Origin: Chromera velia | Lineage: Eukaryota > Sar > Chromeraceae | DNA: 33,442 nucleotides | Direction of reading: 5' to 3' | Assembly (NCBI GenBank): GCA_018398765.1 | Contig: JAHBMJ010001052.1 | Coordinates: 2,501 to 35,942 of the forward strand | Shown: in pieces, positions 1-10,298 of the stretch | Position numbering within the stretch: position 1 is the stretch's first letter | How the letters are laid out: each line of letters begins with the position of its first letter | The notes under the pieces: model-generated | What the model was told of the DNA's origin: nothing | What the model saw: only the letters and a program-made list of their open reading frames with translations | The model's database searches: none | Translations under genes and position numbers: made by a program

Positions 1-843
1 AATTACACATACATATCATTTAAAAGTTACCGTTGGGGGTTCGGCTTAAAAATTGTTTACCTGAAAAATCGTAACTTTGTACCAGTTACTGGAGGCCTCC
101 AGACCCTTAGTACTACACTTTCGTAACCGTAAAATCAATCTCTTCTAAGATGATTTCATACATAAAAGTGAACTTTAAAAATGTACAACCTATAGTACAA
201 CTGAAAAATTTTATATCTAAAAATGTGTTTTTCTATTTAGAAATTAAGAATAAGAAAACGTAAGTCCTAGACAGGATCGATCCCGGCATGTCATAGTCTT
301 ACGCGAACACACACTGCATAACCCCGAGTTGATTGGCCCGGGTCTATTTTAATACGGTTGTAGGGCCTGTACGTCTCTGGTATATGCCTGTCTCGCCGCC
401 TCTATGCAGTACGTCGTTTCAAAACATTGCTCAGCGACATCATCACATATCATCACCCACCCCTAGATTTCTTGAAAAAGGTTTCATTTACACTTGGACC
501 TTAAGAGTTACTAAAGGACTTTTATTAAAAAGTTGGGTTACTAGAATTACGTAACTTTTTACTGGTTATTGATGGTTTTTTTTAGCCTGTTTGAGGGGTT
601 AAGTTACCGTAATTTAACTCTTTTCTAGACTATGTTAACGCACGTAATTCAAAGACTTTTTGGGGCTGTTCCAGCGCGTCTCTGCGTGGTTAATAACTGT
701 CATACTTCTTGTCTCTCCGTCTCTTTCTCTGCAGGTGAAAGTCTGTACTGAGTTCAACTTTTCAAGCTTGTAGTAACCACAAAACAGCGTATAAAACATT
801 ATAAAACACTCTTTTATTAATTTAGTGATTCGAAACAAAGAGT
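1..843. other. AT-rich intergenic DNA
   Basis: No convincing gene is seen. The stretch is AT-rich and contains many copies of GTAACT and its complement AGTTAC. A pyrimidine run ending in CAG at about 711-734 resembles a 3' splice site, but no open reading frame follows it for long. The short open frames here look like chance. Confidence 0.6.
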
Positions 844-1104
844 ATGACTGATGAAGAACAACTTATGTACAAGAAAGTAGTCCGCATTCACCTCCGTAAA
901 GGGGTGGATTCCCACAGGGTTTATGAAGATGACGGTCAGACTCTCACTCATGAGGATTTCGCTGCCCTTCCTGTCAATGTCTTTGTGGAGAAGTATGAGG
1001 CACCAGAGAAAAAGAAGAAACATAGAGTCTGTCTGTCTGTCTGTTTGCGTGCCTGTTTGTCTGTCTGTCTATCCGAAAGAAAGGAAGTGATTCAGAAAAA
1101 GTGA
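844..1104 (+). CDS. Small hypothetical ORF or gene fragment (86 aa)
   Basis: I do not recognise this protein. It begins at an ATG just after an in-frame stop at 826. The first 60 or so residues are rich in charged residues and look like real coding sequence (a block reading RIHLRKGVDSHRVYEDDG, then a Lys-rich stretch). They are also more GC-rich than the flanks. The last 25 residues are translation of a TCTG microsatellite (Cys-Leu-Ser-Val repeats), so the natural C-terminus may be lost or an exon may end near 1020. It could be a remnant of a transposable element or a captured gene fragment. No neighbour supports a function. Confidence 0.3.
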   Translation: MTDEEQLMYKKVVRIHLRKGVDSHRVYEDDGQTLTHEDFAALPVNVFVEKYEAPEKKKKHRVCLSVCLRACLSVCLSERKEVIQKK

Positions 1105-1127
1105 AGTGAAGAAAAAATGATATAGTT

Positions 1128-1220
1128 TTGTCTGTCTGTTTGTCTGTCTTTCTGTCTGTCTGTTTGTTTGTTTGTCTGTCTGTCTGTCTATCTATCTATC
1201 TGTCTGTCTGTCTGTCTATC
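1128..1220. repeat. (TCTG)n microsatellite
   Basis: Imperfect TCTG/TTTG/TCTA tetranucleotide tract. A shorter TCTG tract lies just upstream at 1027-1071, inside the small ORF. Confidence 0.9.
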
Positions 1221-2727
1221 ATACTCCGGTAACTTTAGGGCAACTGTTGAAGTTACTAAAGTACTAGTACGGTCACTTTAAGGGGTTGTGGACCCTAAAG
1301 TTACTGCGCTATCCGGGTAACTCTTAAAGTCCAAGTGTAGTTTCATTCAGAATTTCAGACCGATTCAGATATGAAAGGCTTTGAAACTAGTAATAACTTT
1401 TCAAGTTCTGAAAGAAAAGTCTGTCAGAAAGAGTTTGTCAATTTATATTTAATGAGTCTTTCAAAAGGAGAGGAGATGACTAAGTCAGACCGACTCTGAG
1501 TCCGGTAAAGAACTGTACAAAAAAGTGGTGTAGGTATGCCTAAAAAAAGGAATAGTAGATCAACTGGAATGTTACAATGCATGGTTGTAACAAGTTTTAA
1601 TTTTATGTTCAACAATTTAAGTGATACTAAGTGATCTAACTGATGTTAATTAATGCTTATACTAGCCTTATAATACAATGATGTCACATTGATGTCTAGT
1701 TTCATCACTAGTGTTTTGATTGTTCCTATATGTTAGTATACTTTCTACTGTACTTCTGTACCAGAGTTATAAAGTTGTACTTTACTTTTTTTTTGTAACT
1801 TCAGGGGTGACTGAGTGGTCTAACCTCCCTCCAGTTACTAAATTAATTCCGTAACTCTTAAATAATATATGTAATTATACAGTAGAAATTGAAACCTATA
1901 TTGAGAACTTGAAAGTTTATAGGAAACTTTGGTTTACATATATCATAACATATCTTAAAGAATTATTTTTTACTTTGTGTACACTGGCATGCACTTGAAG
2001 TTTTATAGCTAGTTTTGTATAGAATTCAGGAGTAAACAATTTTGAAGTACTAACAACGGCGCGGCCAGCCTGAGCTTCAAGTTTCAACTAACTTAAACTG
2101 AGCTATGAAAAATCTTATAAATCAAGACACTACAAGACACACTGACACACTGCTATTTTAAGCGTACGAGCCTAAAACCTAGTGTAAACGGTATCATTTG
2201 ACATTCTTTGATCCTAGAAATTTTATAGGAGATTTTTTTTTATTTTTTGAAGCATAAAATTCATTGAGTAACTAGCAAAAAAATGTATAAGGCTTCAAAC
2301 TATATAAGGGGGGCTTCGCCCGTCTTCCCCCCTCCAAATTATTCAATATTTTGATAACACACCGACACACATATGTGTAAAGTACATTTCAGATCAAAAC
2401 ACAACAAAACAACAACAATTGAGAAGCTTTCATCATGTTCTGTCAGAATCTGTCCTTCTGAAACCTACCTTTGAAAGACCTAGTGAAAGATAAAACGGGG
2501 ACACTGTCCTCAGGCTACGGTACCGATAAATCACTTATCACTTATGATAGAAATCTACTTAGAAATATACTAAGCTAGAAATTAATAGATCGAAATCTAA
2601 TAGAAATGTCATAGAAATCCTAACATAGAAATCAGGCCCAACTTTTTATAATCTTTAGAAATCTTACTGGATCTAGGACCAGATTTCTATATATTTCTAG
2701 AAATATATGAAAATTGACAGAATCATG
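1221..2727. other. AT-rich spacer with motif clusters, no gene seen
   Basis: No supported gene. Up to about 1860 the GTAACT/AGTTAC hexamer continues at high density. A short G-rich/C-rich hairpin (GGGGGGCTTCGCCC followed by a C-run) lies near 2309-2334. A cluster of TAGAAAT heptamers fills 2546-2712. Confidence 0.6.
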
Positions 2728-2812
2728 CAATCAATCAATCAATCAATCAATCAATCGATCAATCAATTAATCAATCGATCAATCAATTAATCAATTAATC
2801 AATTAATCAATT

Positions 2813-2872
<60 letters not shown>
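2728..2872. repeat. (AATC)n microsatellite
   Basis: About 145 bp of CAATC/AATC tetranucleotide repeats, with AATTAATC and AATCGATC variants in the left half and pure units in the right half. It ends about 130 bp downstream of the stop of the monooxygenase gene. Confidence 0.95.
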
Positions 2873-2873
<1 letters not shown>

Positions 2874-3005
2874 GAAAGCCGATATAGAAACATATGCTGC
2901 CAGGCTGTCATTATAATCATTACGATATATTAGTACGATGATGATACATGCATGATATAAATGCATACCGTTTCTCAAAAAGAAATTTAAAGGTCTCACC
3001 TAGTC

Positions 3006-4601
3006 TCACCACTTCACAGACTGCTCTACTACTTTTCTTAATTCAGACGCGGATCGCCAGTCCGAGTGGTGCGTGCCGACGTCCCCTCCCAGGGCAGCAA
3101 GGAATTCCTTCAATCTGTACAGGTTGCTGCTGGTCCACGCACCTGCAAGACCGGGGAGTTCCCGCACCAGGGGCCGCTCCCCGATCTCCTCCGCAATGCT
3201 GTCTGTAAACCCGACCACGTTGCTGTGCGGAAACGGATGCCGGTGCCCCTCTGCTTCTTCTCCCACGTATCCCGTCGCGCGCACAGCGCGTTCGTCCTCC
3301 AAAAAGCGCTTCAGCTTTTCTTGCGGAGGTCGAGAAACTTTGCCAACGACCAGACTTGCGACCCACCGTGCCTGGACGTCAATCGTCGACAGATAGGGAC
3401 CTCTGTACATGCCCACAAACGCCAGGCAGTCCAGTGTGGGGTGCAGCGTCGCTTTGTAGAGCACCAAAGGAAGGTAGTCGGACGAGAAGTCGGCCTCGCA
3501 TGGACCCAAAACTTCTTCTGGAAGGAAACGTTCGGCAGAGGACCGGTACCCCGTGGCAAACACCACCTTGGTGACTTTCTCACGAACCAAACTCTCTGGA
3601 GACGCGAATAAGGACTTTGACTCCGACTCATCGCTGCTGTTGAGGTTACAAATCCCCAAGCGCCCCTCCTTGACTGCATCTAGGAAATCCAAGTTAGTGA
3701 TCACCGTGTTGGCCCCATGCACCCGGGGGTCGACCCGCAGGGCCGGGTGGGATTCCCCCGGCTGGGGCAGGATGGAGGCCAGGAACCTGTGTCTCTGCGC
3801 GTGGGTGACCGCATTCGTGTACGGTGCATCGTCGTGGTGCGGTGCCCGTGCCTCCAGCAGCCTGTCCCACGCTTCTGTCTCCCCTGTCGGTGCCCCCCCT
3901 GCCACCACCCCCTTGTCTAACATCCGAGTCATATACCAACGAGGGGTGCGGATGCACAAAGTGACCCTCGCTGCGTGCTGACGAATGGCCAGAGCAAGAT
4001 CTGCACCACTGTAGGCCCCCCCCACGACCACCACGTGGTCGCTGTCCGATCTGACCAAGTCTCCCGAGAGCTTCTTGACCTGACCACTGTGAACCCAGGG
4101 AATCCCTGCTCGATCACAGACTGCTGCCAAATTTTCGGGTATAACGGGAATGGAGAACACTCCCGTGGCAACGACCAGAAATCTGCAGGTGACCATCGTG
4201 GGTCCCTCTGCTGCCCCTCTTTGTGTGTACTGCACCTGCCAGTCAGGTCTGTCAGAGACGGGGGGGAGGACAGAGGTGACGGTGGATTCAAACCGGATTT
4301 TGTGGTGAAACGGCCCGGCGAGCTTGACGAAGTAGGCGTGCATGGCTGCTGCAGAAGGGAAGGTTGGCGTCTCTTCGTCATGCAGGAGGGTGGAGAATTG
4401 GCACTTCTCCTTTGCGAGGTTGGTCGTCATGCCCTCCCATGTCTTTCCCTCCGATCCTTGCTGCCACAGCCCCCCCACTGTGGCACTTTGCTCAACGATG
4501 AGAAAGTCGGCAAAGCTGTGGTCGTGGAGAAGAGAGGCGGCAGTGGCCAGGCCGCTGGGGCCCCCGCCTAGAATGACAACGTCGAAGCGCTCTGCTGACA
4601 T
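3006..4601 (-). CDS. Flavin-dependent monooxygenase (FMO-like), single exon
   Basis: The 531-residue protein is a FAD- and NAD(P)H-dependent oxygenase of the flavin-containing monooxygenase type; the substrate is unknown. The N-terminal dinucleotide fold has GGGPSG at residues 12-17 for FAD, followed by the GGLW block typical of the family. A second Rossmann motif, GGAYSG (194-199), would bind NADPH. FATGY at 348-352 is the characteristic C-terminal FMO motif. The open frame extends 11 codons further upstream, but the first ATG is the one ending at 4601, directly before SAERFDVVILGGG, so that start is chosen. No intron is needed. One oddity is that the third position of the second GxGxSG is Ala instead of Gly. 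The classical FMO fingerprint FxGxxxHxxx is only loosely present around residues 164-172. It is divergent from the CX9C gene on the plus strand, 812 bp away. Confidence 0.88.
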   Translation of the reverse strand: MSAERFDVVILGGGPSGLATAASLLHDHSFADFLIVEQSATVGGLWQQGSEGKTWEGMTTNLAKEKCQFSTLLHDEETPTFPSAAAMHAYFVKLAGPFHHKIRFESTVTSVLPPVSDRPDWQVQYTQRGAAEGPTMVTCRFLVVATGVFSIPVIPENLAAVCDRAGIPWVHSGQVKKLSGDLVRSDSDHVVVVGGAYSGADLALAIRQHAARVTLCIRTPRWYMTRMLDKGVVAGGAPTGETEAWDRLLEARAPHHDDAPYTNAVTHAQRHRFLASILPQPGESHPALRVDPRVHGANTVITNLDFLDAVKEGRLGICNLNSSDESESKSLFASPESLVREKVTKVVFATGYRSSAERFLPEEVLGPCEADFSSDYLPLVLYKATLHPTLDCLAFVGMYRGPYLSTIDVQARWVASLVVGKVSRPPQEKLKRFLEDERAVRATGYVGEEAEGHRHPFPHSNVVGFTDSIAEEIGERPLVRELPGLAGAWTSSNLYRLKEFLAALGGDVGTHHSDWRSASELRKVVEQSVKW

Positions 4602-5413
4602 GATGCCAAGCAGGTGTAAGGAAGATGAGCACAAAGGAGAGAGTCAAAGCGAGAGGGAAGATCAGGGACGTGAACCGATCAACGGGAAGAGAGGGCAAAA
4701 GGGTTCTGCACGCGGACGAAGCTTTAGGCTGCGAGAGCACAATTCAAAGAAGCAGCCTCTGCCACTGTGCGGGAAATGGAGGAGACGGCGACGTGAAAAA
4801 GGAGACGGCTCCATATTTATTCTTGAGCCGCCCAGTGTCGAGCGAGTCAAACCTGCACCATCTCTCTGAGAACCACCTGCGACTCTGTCCCTCTGCACCT
4901 ATTATGCCAGTATACTGTATATATACATCGACAGACAGCTTTCACTTAGTAGCTCATGTTAAATTCACTCAGTTTCGAACAGTCTCGGTCTGACATTCTG
5001 AGACTGCAGGTCCGCATTTCGCTCCCGCGCGGCCGCGGACCGCGCGCGCGGCCCAGGGCCCGCCCATGCAGTAGATAGCCGTCTCCGACTGCAAAAGCTC
5101 AATCATAGCTCAAACTCACTCTCGCGCGAATCCATCAGACTCAAATCCTTCCATTTAGTTTGACGGTTTCACCTTCTGTTGGCTCGGGTTGCAGAGTGAC
5201 TATCGGAAGCAGACTTGGAAGTGTACGGACTTTGTGTGTCACATTTATTTGAGGGAGGTAATTTTGGGCAGTCTCTGTTGTCTGCTCGGAGTTCTTGACA
5301 GCACGCAAAGCCCCTTCAGGCGTGCGGTTTCTCCCAGCCTCTGCACTTCAGGCTTTCAGGCACCAAAGGGAAAACTTCTCTGACCGTCTTTTCGAGAAAG
5401 ACAGGGAAGGAAG
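4602..5413. promoter_or_regulatory. Divergent intergenic (putative bidirectional promoter)
   Basis: The 812 bp separate the start codons of the monooxygenase (minus) and the CX9C gene (plus). A TATA-like run (TGTATATATACA, 4916-4927) lies about 315 bp from the monooxygenase ATG. A short, extremely GC-rich island with CGCGCG and a NotI-type palindrome lies at about 5025-5068. No further gene is seen; the ORFs here look non-coding. Promoter function is inferred from position only. Confidence 0.5.
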
Positions 5414-5845
5414 ATGGGCGACTGTGCCGCAGAAAAGGACTCATGGGTGCAATGCCTGAACACATCCTATCGAAACCCCGGCAAGTGCGCACTTTCTGAG
5501 CGTGAGTTGAGAAAATGTGCCAAAACCGCCAAGGCCAATTTTTGCATTCAGGAAACAGTTGACTTGATGTACTGTGCAAGAAGCCCTGGATCTGACGTGT
5601 GTGCGAATGAGTTTGTGAAAATGAGGGAGTGCAACCGTCCCCTGGGACCTGAGTTGGTCGAAAAGGGGGACGCCTTGGCAGTTGATTCCTCCAAGGCCGC
5701 TCTCTATGCCGCACCCAAAGACGGTATCTCAGGACCCCCCTCTCGGTCGTTTGAGAGCAGAAAGAGTGCCGCGACCTCCATGGCTGCCCAGCTGAACTTG
5801 GCAGAGATCAACAAAGAGCTCAAAATTCAGGCGCCAGCACACTGA
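5414..5845 (+). CDS. Tetra-CX9C (double CHCH) mitochondrial-type protein
   Basis: This 143-residue protein has eight cysteines in four perfect CX9C motifs: C4-C14, C25-C35, C44-C54 and C63-C73. That makes two helix-turn-helix CHCH units in the first 75 residues. Such proteins are imported into the mitochondrial intermembrane space by the Mia40/Erv1 disulfide relay and serve as respiratory-complex subunits or assembly factors. The remaining 70 residues are Ala/Ser/Lys-rich, without Cys, and look helical near the end. The four-CX9C layout is that of the complex I subunit NDUFA8. If the host is Chromera, which is reported to lack complex I, another role (for example a lineage-specific complex IV or assembly subunit) is more likely. 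The ATG has purines at -3 and +4. It is a single exon, head to head with the monooxygenase. Confidence 0.87.
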   Translation: MGDCAAEKDSWVQCLNTSYRNPGKCALSERELRKCAKTAKANFCIQETVDLMYCARSPGSDVCANEFVKMRECNRPLGPELVEKGDALAVDSSKAALYAAPKDGISGPPSRSFESRKSAATSMAAQLNLAEINKELKIQAPAH

Positions 5846-6566
5846 CTTATTGGATGAGAAGAGGGGGGGGATAGAGTGGGCAGGCTGGTCAGGGAGGGGG
5901 AAATGGTTTGATAATTCCACCCGCACTTCCTGCTTGTTCTGCTTGGAGACAGACGGGCAGCTTGTTCCGTCTTGATGATGATTCTGTTGGAGGTAGGCAG
6001 ACAGATAAGGACACACACCGGTCCATTCTTCCATGCGGCTCCTTGCAATAGGCCTTGCGACTGCAGGGAGGGAAGGACAGCATAGAAGGAAGCAGAATGC
6101 CGATCCATCTGCACTCCTCTCTCTTCCATCTCCAGAGGGGAGCGGGGTGTGTGTGCTTTTTATTGCGTTCGACTCCGCAGCCATCAGTTTACCCGTCCTT
6201 CAGGCTGTCTTCTCCTGTACGTGCATCTCCACCCCTTCCCGCATGTCGGCTGCTCTCCCTCTTTTTCGAAGTCTCACGGAGGGTAAAAGGAAGGGAGAGA
6301 GGAACGGGGCGTCTCCTTTCTGCCTGCCTGCCTGCCTGCCTGGCTCTCCATGATGGCGGGACGGGCAGTCACAGAAACCAAAAGAAGCCAAACGATCTCG
6401 TCAGGCGGGCATTAAAGAAGAAACGCGCTTTGTGAATTCATTATGTGTGTGCGTGATGGATGGTGATCTATCTGATTGCGCATACTTTATCTGCCCGCTG
6501 AATTTTTTTTTTTTTTTCTGTTCATGCCATATGAAGCGGCCTCCTTGCTTCGTTAGTGCTTTCGTT
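5846..6566. other. Intergenic spacer, no gene seen
   Basis: The stretch is of moderate GC content, with a TGCC tetranucleotide run near 6320-6340. It probably contains the 3' UTR of the CX9C gene. Both-strand ORFs overlap each other and show no protein-like pattern. Confidence 0.6.
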
Positions 6567-6577
6567 CCTCCCTCCCT

Positions 6578-6628
<51 letters not shown>

Positions 6629-6632
6629 TGTG

Positions 6633-6691
<59 letters not shown>

Positions 6692-6695
6692 GTCG

Positions 6696-6729
<34 letters not shown>

Positions 6730-6759
6730 ACGTGCGTGTGTGCGTACGTGCGTGCGTGC

Positions 6760-6801
<42 letters not shown>

Positions 6802-7110
6802 GTGTCTGTGTCTGTGCTTCCGTGTGTGTGACACTGTCAGTGTTCCTCTCTCTCTCTCTGTGTTCCTTCCTTCCTTCCTTTCTTCCTTCCTTCCTTCCTT
6901 TCTTCCTTCCTTCCTTCCTTCCTTCCTTCCCTTTCTTTCTTTCTTTCCTTCCTTCCTTTCTTTTCTTTCTGTTCTTTCTGTTCTTTCTGTTCTTTCTATT
7001 CTTTCTGTTCTTTTTTTTCTTTCTGTTCTTTCTGTTTCTTTTCTTTCCTTCCTTCCTTCCTTCGTTCTTTCTTTCTTTCCTTCTTTCTTTCTTTCTTTCT
7101 TTCTTTCATT
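6567..7110. repeat. Compound microsatellite: CCTC, TC, GT, TCTG, TC, GT, then TTCC/TTTC
   Basis: About 540 bp of consecutive simple repeats, all pyrimidine-rich or alternating purine-pyrimidine on the plus strand. The GT blocks carry GCGT/ACGT variants. The last 250 bp are TTCC and TTTC units with TTCTG interruptions. Long open frames over it in all phases are repeat artefacts. Confidence 0.95.
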
Positions 7111-7456
7111 CAGAATCTTTTGTTCTTTCCTTCTTTCACTACTTTGTTCTTTCCATTTACTTCCTTCATTTTCCTGTTTTTTTTTTCTTGCTCATGTTTG
7201 TTTCTCTGTTTCTTTCCCTCTTTTATAATTTTAGTTTCTAGTTTAGTTTTTTGATTTCCCTTTTTTTTTTTTTTAATTTGTCCATTACCATTTACCTCTA
7301 TGTGTCTTACTAGTTATCTGCTCTTGTTACGTTTCTGTCTCTAGGTTGAACTTCATTTTTTTACCATTCTTTATCTGTAAAACCTATAACCCTAGTTATA
7401 ACTTGACTTATAAGTGATAACTCATAAGTGATTTAGTGGTGCCCTCAAGCACTGTC

Positions 7457-7493
7457 GCCGTTTTGTCTTGTAGAGGTTGCCCCCGCAAACGGC
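7457..7493. repeat. Dispersed motif with inverted ends, copy A
   Basis: The unit begins GCCGTTT and ends AAACGGC, so its ends can pair. It is preceded by AGCACTGT. A second copy with the same flank and the same ending (CCCC.GCAAACGGC) lies 2.8 kb away at 10299-10331, also on the plus strand. Confidence 0.6.
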
Positions 7494-7602
7494 AGGGGGG
7501 TGTGCCTCACTGCCGAGGCTCGGACCATTGATTCTTCCAAATTGGTTGCTGGCTCTTGCTCTCCTTCGATTTCGGTGCCGCGCTGACCTTGTGAGTCGTG
7601 TG

Positions 7603-7802
7603 GCGCATTCCGTCGAAGCGTTGAGTAGGGAAGGCAGCGTGTGTTGAGCAGAAAGAGGAGTGGGAGGGTTGTCAGGTGCATTCCGTCGAAGCATTAAGTA
7701 GGGGAGGCAGCGTGTGGTGAGTAGAGAGAGGAGTCACTCAGGAGTGGGAGGGTTGTCAGGTGCACTTAGTAGGATTGGAAGCTTGTGCTGAGTAGGGAGG
7801 GA
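7603..7802 (+). repeat. Degenerate tandem repeat, 73-bp and 84-bp periods
   Basis: Copies start at about 7603, 7676 and 7760. Shared words are GCATTCCGTCGAAGC, GGCAGCGTGTG, GAGTGGGAGGG and TTGTCAG. The second period is 11 bp longer because of an internal short duplication (TCACTCAGGAG). The third copy is strongly decayed. Confidence 0.8.
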
Positions 7803-8885
7803 AATGGATGGGTTTGCTTGGTCCTTTGGGGTGTGTATCATGATTGAGGCGCGAGGAAGCTTGATCTGACAGGGCTTTGGTGGCTTTATACTGCCGTCTA
7901 GGGATGCGTCATGCTGATCTCATTAAAAATTCATATTCGTTGTGGTATGAAGGATTGGGAGGCTTTTTAGAACCTAGTTTACAACTTTTTTTCTCTTTGT
8001 TATTTAAGCGTTGCCGCCTGGCCCGTTGCGTCTTGCGTTGCATCGCTTGTCTGCGTCGTTTTATCTCGTCTGGCTATGATCTGTAAAAATTTTGAATGAC
8101 TGTATGACAGTACTATGAGTCTATGACTATCTAGATGACTATATCACTAGGACATGCCATCATTATTCATATTATAGGCATATTTACAACTCAGTGAATA
8201 CTTTTAATCTTAATAGGCAGAGCTAGAAAAGTTATTATTTTCTATACGTTGTAATGCTACAGTACCAATGTCTAAATTCAAAGTTAATATTTTAAATCAT
8301 GCAAAAGTTTCAGTCTTTTTAGAGGATAAGATAGGATAGGATTTATGTTCTTGGTTGCCCTGCGGGGGCCCAACTGCCCCTAAAGGGTGGTAGAAGGTGG
8401 CAGGGGATACAGGAGCAGAGGGAGTAAGAGAGTAGGAGAAGGTGCAATGGATCGACTGCTAGAGTGAGGACAGCGGAGCGTGCAACACTGGGGTAGGTCC
8501 TTTTTTGTTTGCCTGTATGTTCATTTGTTTTTTTGTTTGTCTGTTTGTATGATAGTTCAGTTGTGTATTCTTCGTTTGCTTCTGGAATGTTTGAGTTTGA
8601 GTGCGAGGATATAAGCGCCTGCCTGGAATCTTGCGCATCTGCATCTGTACACCTTTCGAAAGAGGCAAACGATCTCACTGATCGACATAGATCGGATGGG
8701 GAAGCATGGGCTCCAGCCACTCATCAGATTCTATAAGGCCGCGGGGGGGCCCCTTTTGTATTTGCTCTTGGGTACCTTACCTGGCGACTGCCGGTGGCCC
8801 CTCCAGCAGATCGTTAGAGAGGTGTGCGCTCAACACATTTTTTCTTTCGAGCGTCTCTGTTTGCATGATCGCTTGATTGCATACA

Positions 8886-8888
<3 letters not shown>

Positions 8889-8937
<49 letters not shown>

Positions 8938-8954
8938 CATGATCGTTTGATTGC

Positions 8955-9007
<53 letters not shown>

Positions 9008-9105
9008 TATGTGTTTGTCTATGTTTATGTATGTGTGTGTGTATGTGTGTGTGTGTATGTGTGTGTGTGTGTGTGTATGTGTGTGTATGTGTGTGTGTAT
9101 GTATA
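8889..9105. repeat. (GT)n microsatellite with AT interruptions
   Basis: About 215 bp of GT dinucleotides interrupted by TATG and by a duplicated GCATGATCG-TTGATTGCATA segment at about 8866-8884 and 8937-8956. Confidence 0.95.
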
Positions 9106-9720
9106 TATTTTATATGATAATAAGTATATGCATTAATATCCGTTCAAAGACTGATTAGAGAGAACGAGAAGAAAAAGTGAAGAGGGGGGAGGGGAGGGAG
9201 ACGACTGCAGACATTTGTACAGTCTTGTTGTCTATCTTTTCTTCCTTTCATCTCCTCATTGCCCTCTCTGAGTCAAACTTACTCAGGGAGACATGACATG
9301 ACCCCCTGGGAGAAATAAGACGTGCCTTTGTATTCAACTTTTTTGTTTCATGAGAAAGGACACATTAGGGGAGACCACTGCGGCAATTAAGTTGAATGAA
9401 CTCGATGAGAAGTCTTTTCCTTGTTGTTTCAATGTTTTTTTCCTATAGATTTTTTGTAATTTTTTTCAGGCCCGGACATCTCCAGACAGATAGAATTTGC
9501 CTGTTTGCATGACGTTGCATGCTTCCTGTTGGTGTTCTATCACGAACTTCTGCGCCTTTTCCCATTCTTGTTTCCTCTTCTTCTTCCTCTTCTTCTATTT
9601 TTTCTTCTTCTGCTGTTATAACAGCTTTTCATGCAGCCAAACGAAAAGATGATGTAAAGAAAACACGCGCAGCCAGAAAAGTAAGGAAAGCGAATACGAA
9701 AAAATGTGCTGCATCTGTAT
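9106..9720. other. Spacer, no firm gene
   Basis: Mixed AT-rich DNA. A frame at about 9519-9773 encodes a Ser run followed by a basic stretch (around 9633-9710) that is somewhat protein-like, but it has no ATG start and is not assigned. Confidence 0.5.
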
Positions 9721-9849
9721 ATGGCTCTGGATACCGCCGTGGGATTAATTATCCTTTCAGACTCCTCTGGTGATGAAGCGTTTTTCCTCCCTCCCACCCG
9801 GCGTGCTCCTAAAAAAAGAGGAACACCAGTGATTGAAGAAGATGATTGA
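9721..9849 (+). CDS. Possible terminal exon or gene remnant (42 aa)
   Basis: The frame beginning at the ATG at 9721 ends in TGA at 9847-9849. It reads through ILSDSSGDEAF, a basic RRAPKKRG block and an acidic EEDD end, a pattern common in eukaryotic nuclear protein tails. An AG after a short pyrimidine run (ATCCTTTCAG, 9751-9760) could be a 3' splice site inside it. No upstream exon was found, so it may be a decayed fragment or chance. Confidence 0.2.
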   Translation: MALDTAVGLIILSDSSGDEAFFLPPTRRAPKKRGTPVIEEDD

Positions 9850-10298
9850 GTGAAAAAAAATATTCGATGATGTGAATTTAATTAACATTATCTTAACCCT
9901 ATGAATCAATATATATAAGTATCAACTATAGTACTCTAGATTTCAACTCAAACCTACTAAATGACTTATGTTTTTGTTAAAAAAACTGTTTTAAACACTA
10001 CTTAAATTTTTTTTTTTTGGTAAATTTTTACTATATATTGTTTATTATTATATACTCCTAAAGACCGTTTTATAGGCCGCCTTGGCCGGCCGGTATCTTC
10101 GGCCGCATTGCGGCTGGCATTGCCCGGCAATTTGATCGTCTTAGCTAACTAAAATCTGACGAGCATCAGTGGGGTATTAGAAAGCACAAGGCACCATGCA
10201 TACACAGGTTTATAAACATTTGAGTGCATGATAGTCATAGTAAATCAGTATTAGTGATTTTATTAGTGCGGCAATGGACCCTATAATAGAGCACTGTG

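Larger units (their letters stand above)
7111..8888. other. AT-rich spacer with dispersed repeats, no gene seen
   Basis: No supported gene. The region holds a dispersed inverted-repeat motif (7457-7493) and a degenerate tandem repeat (7603-7802), listed separately. A G/C-rich segment at about 8350-8420 is followed by TTTG-rich DNA. Short ORFs lack protein-like composition. Confidence 0.55.

Noticed and set aside
3066-4571. Many plus-strand ORFs of 70-200 residues
   Set aside because: Antisense shadows of the monooxygenase gene.
5414-5845. Naming the CX9C protein NDUFA8
   Set aside because: Cys layout matches, but sequence outside the cysteines is not diagnostic and the likely host lineage may lack complex I.
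6432-7241. Long Ser/Leu/Cys/Val-rich open frames on both strands
   Set aside because: They are translations of the compound microsatellite; all frames stay open because tri-frame repeats lack stops.
7603-7802. CRISPR-like array
   Set aside because: Repeats are long, degenerate, without distinct spacers, and the DNA is eukaryotic.
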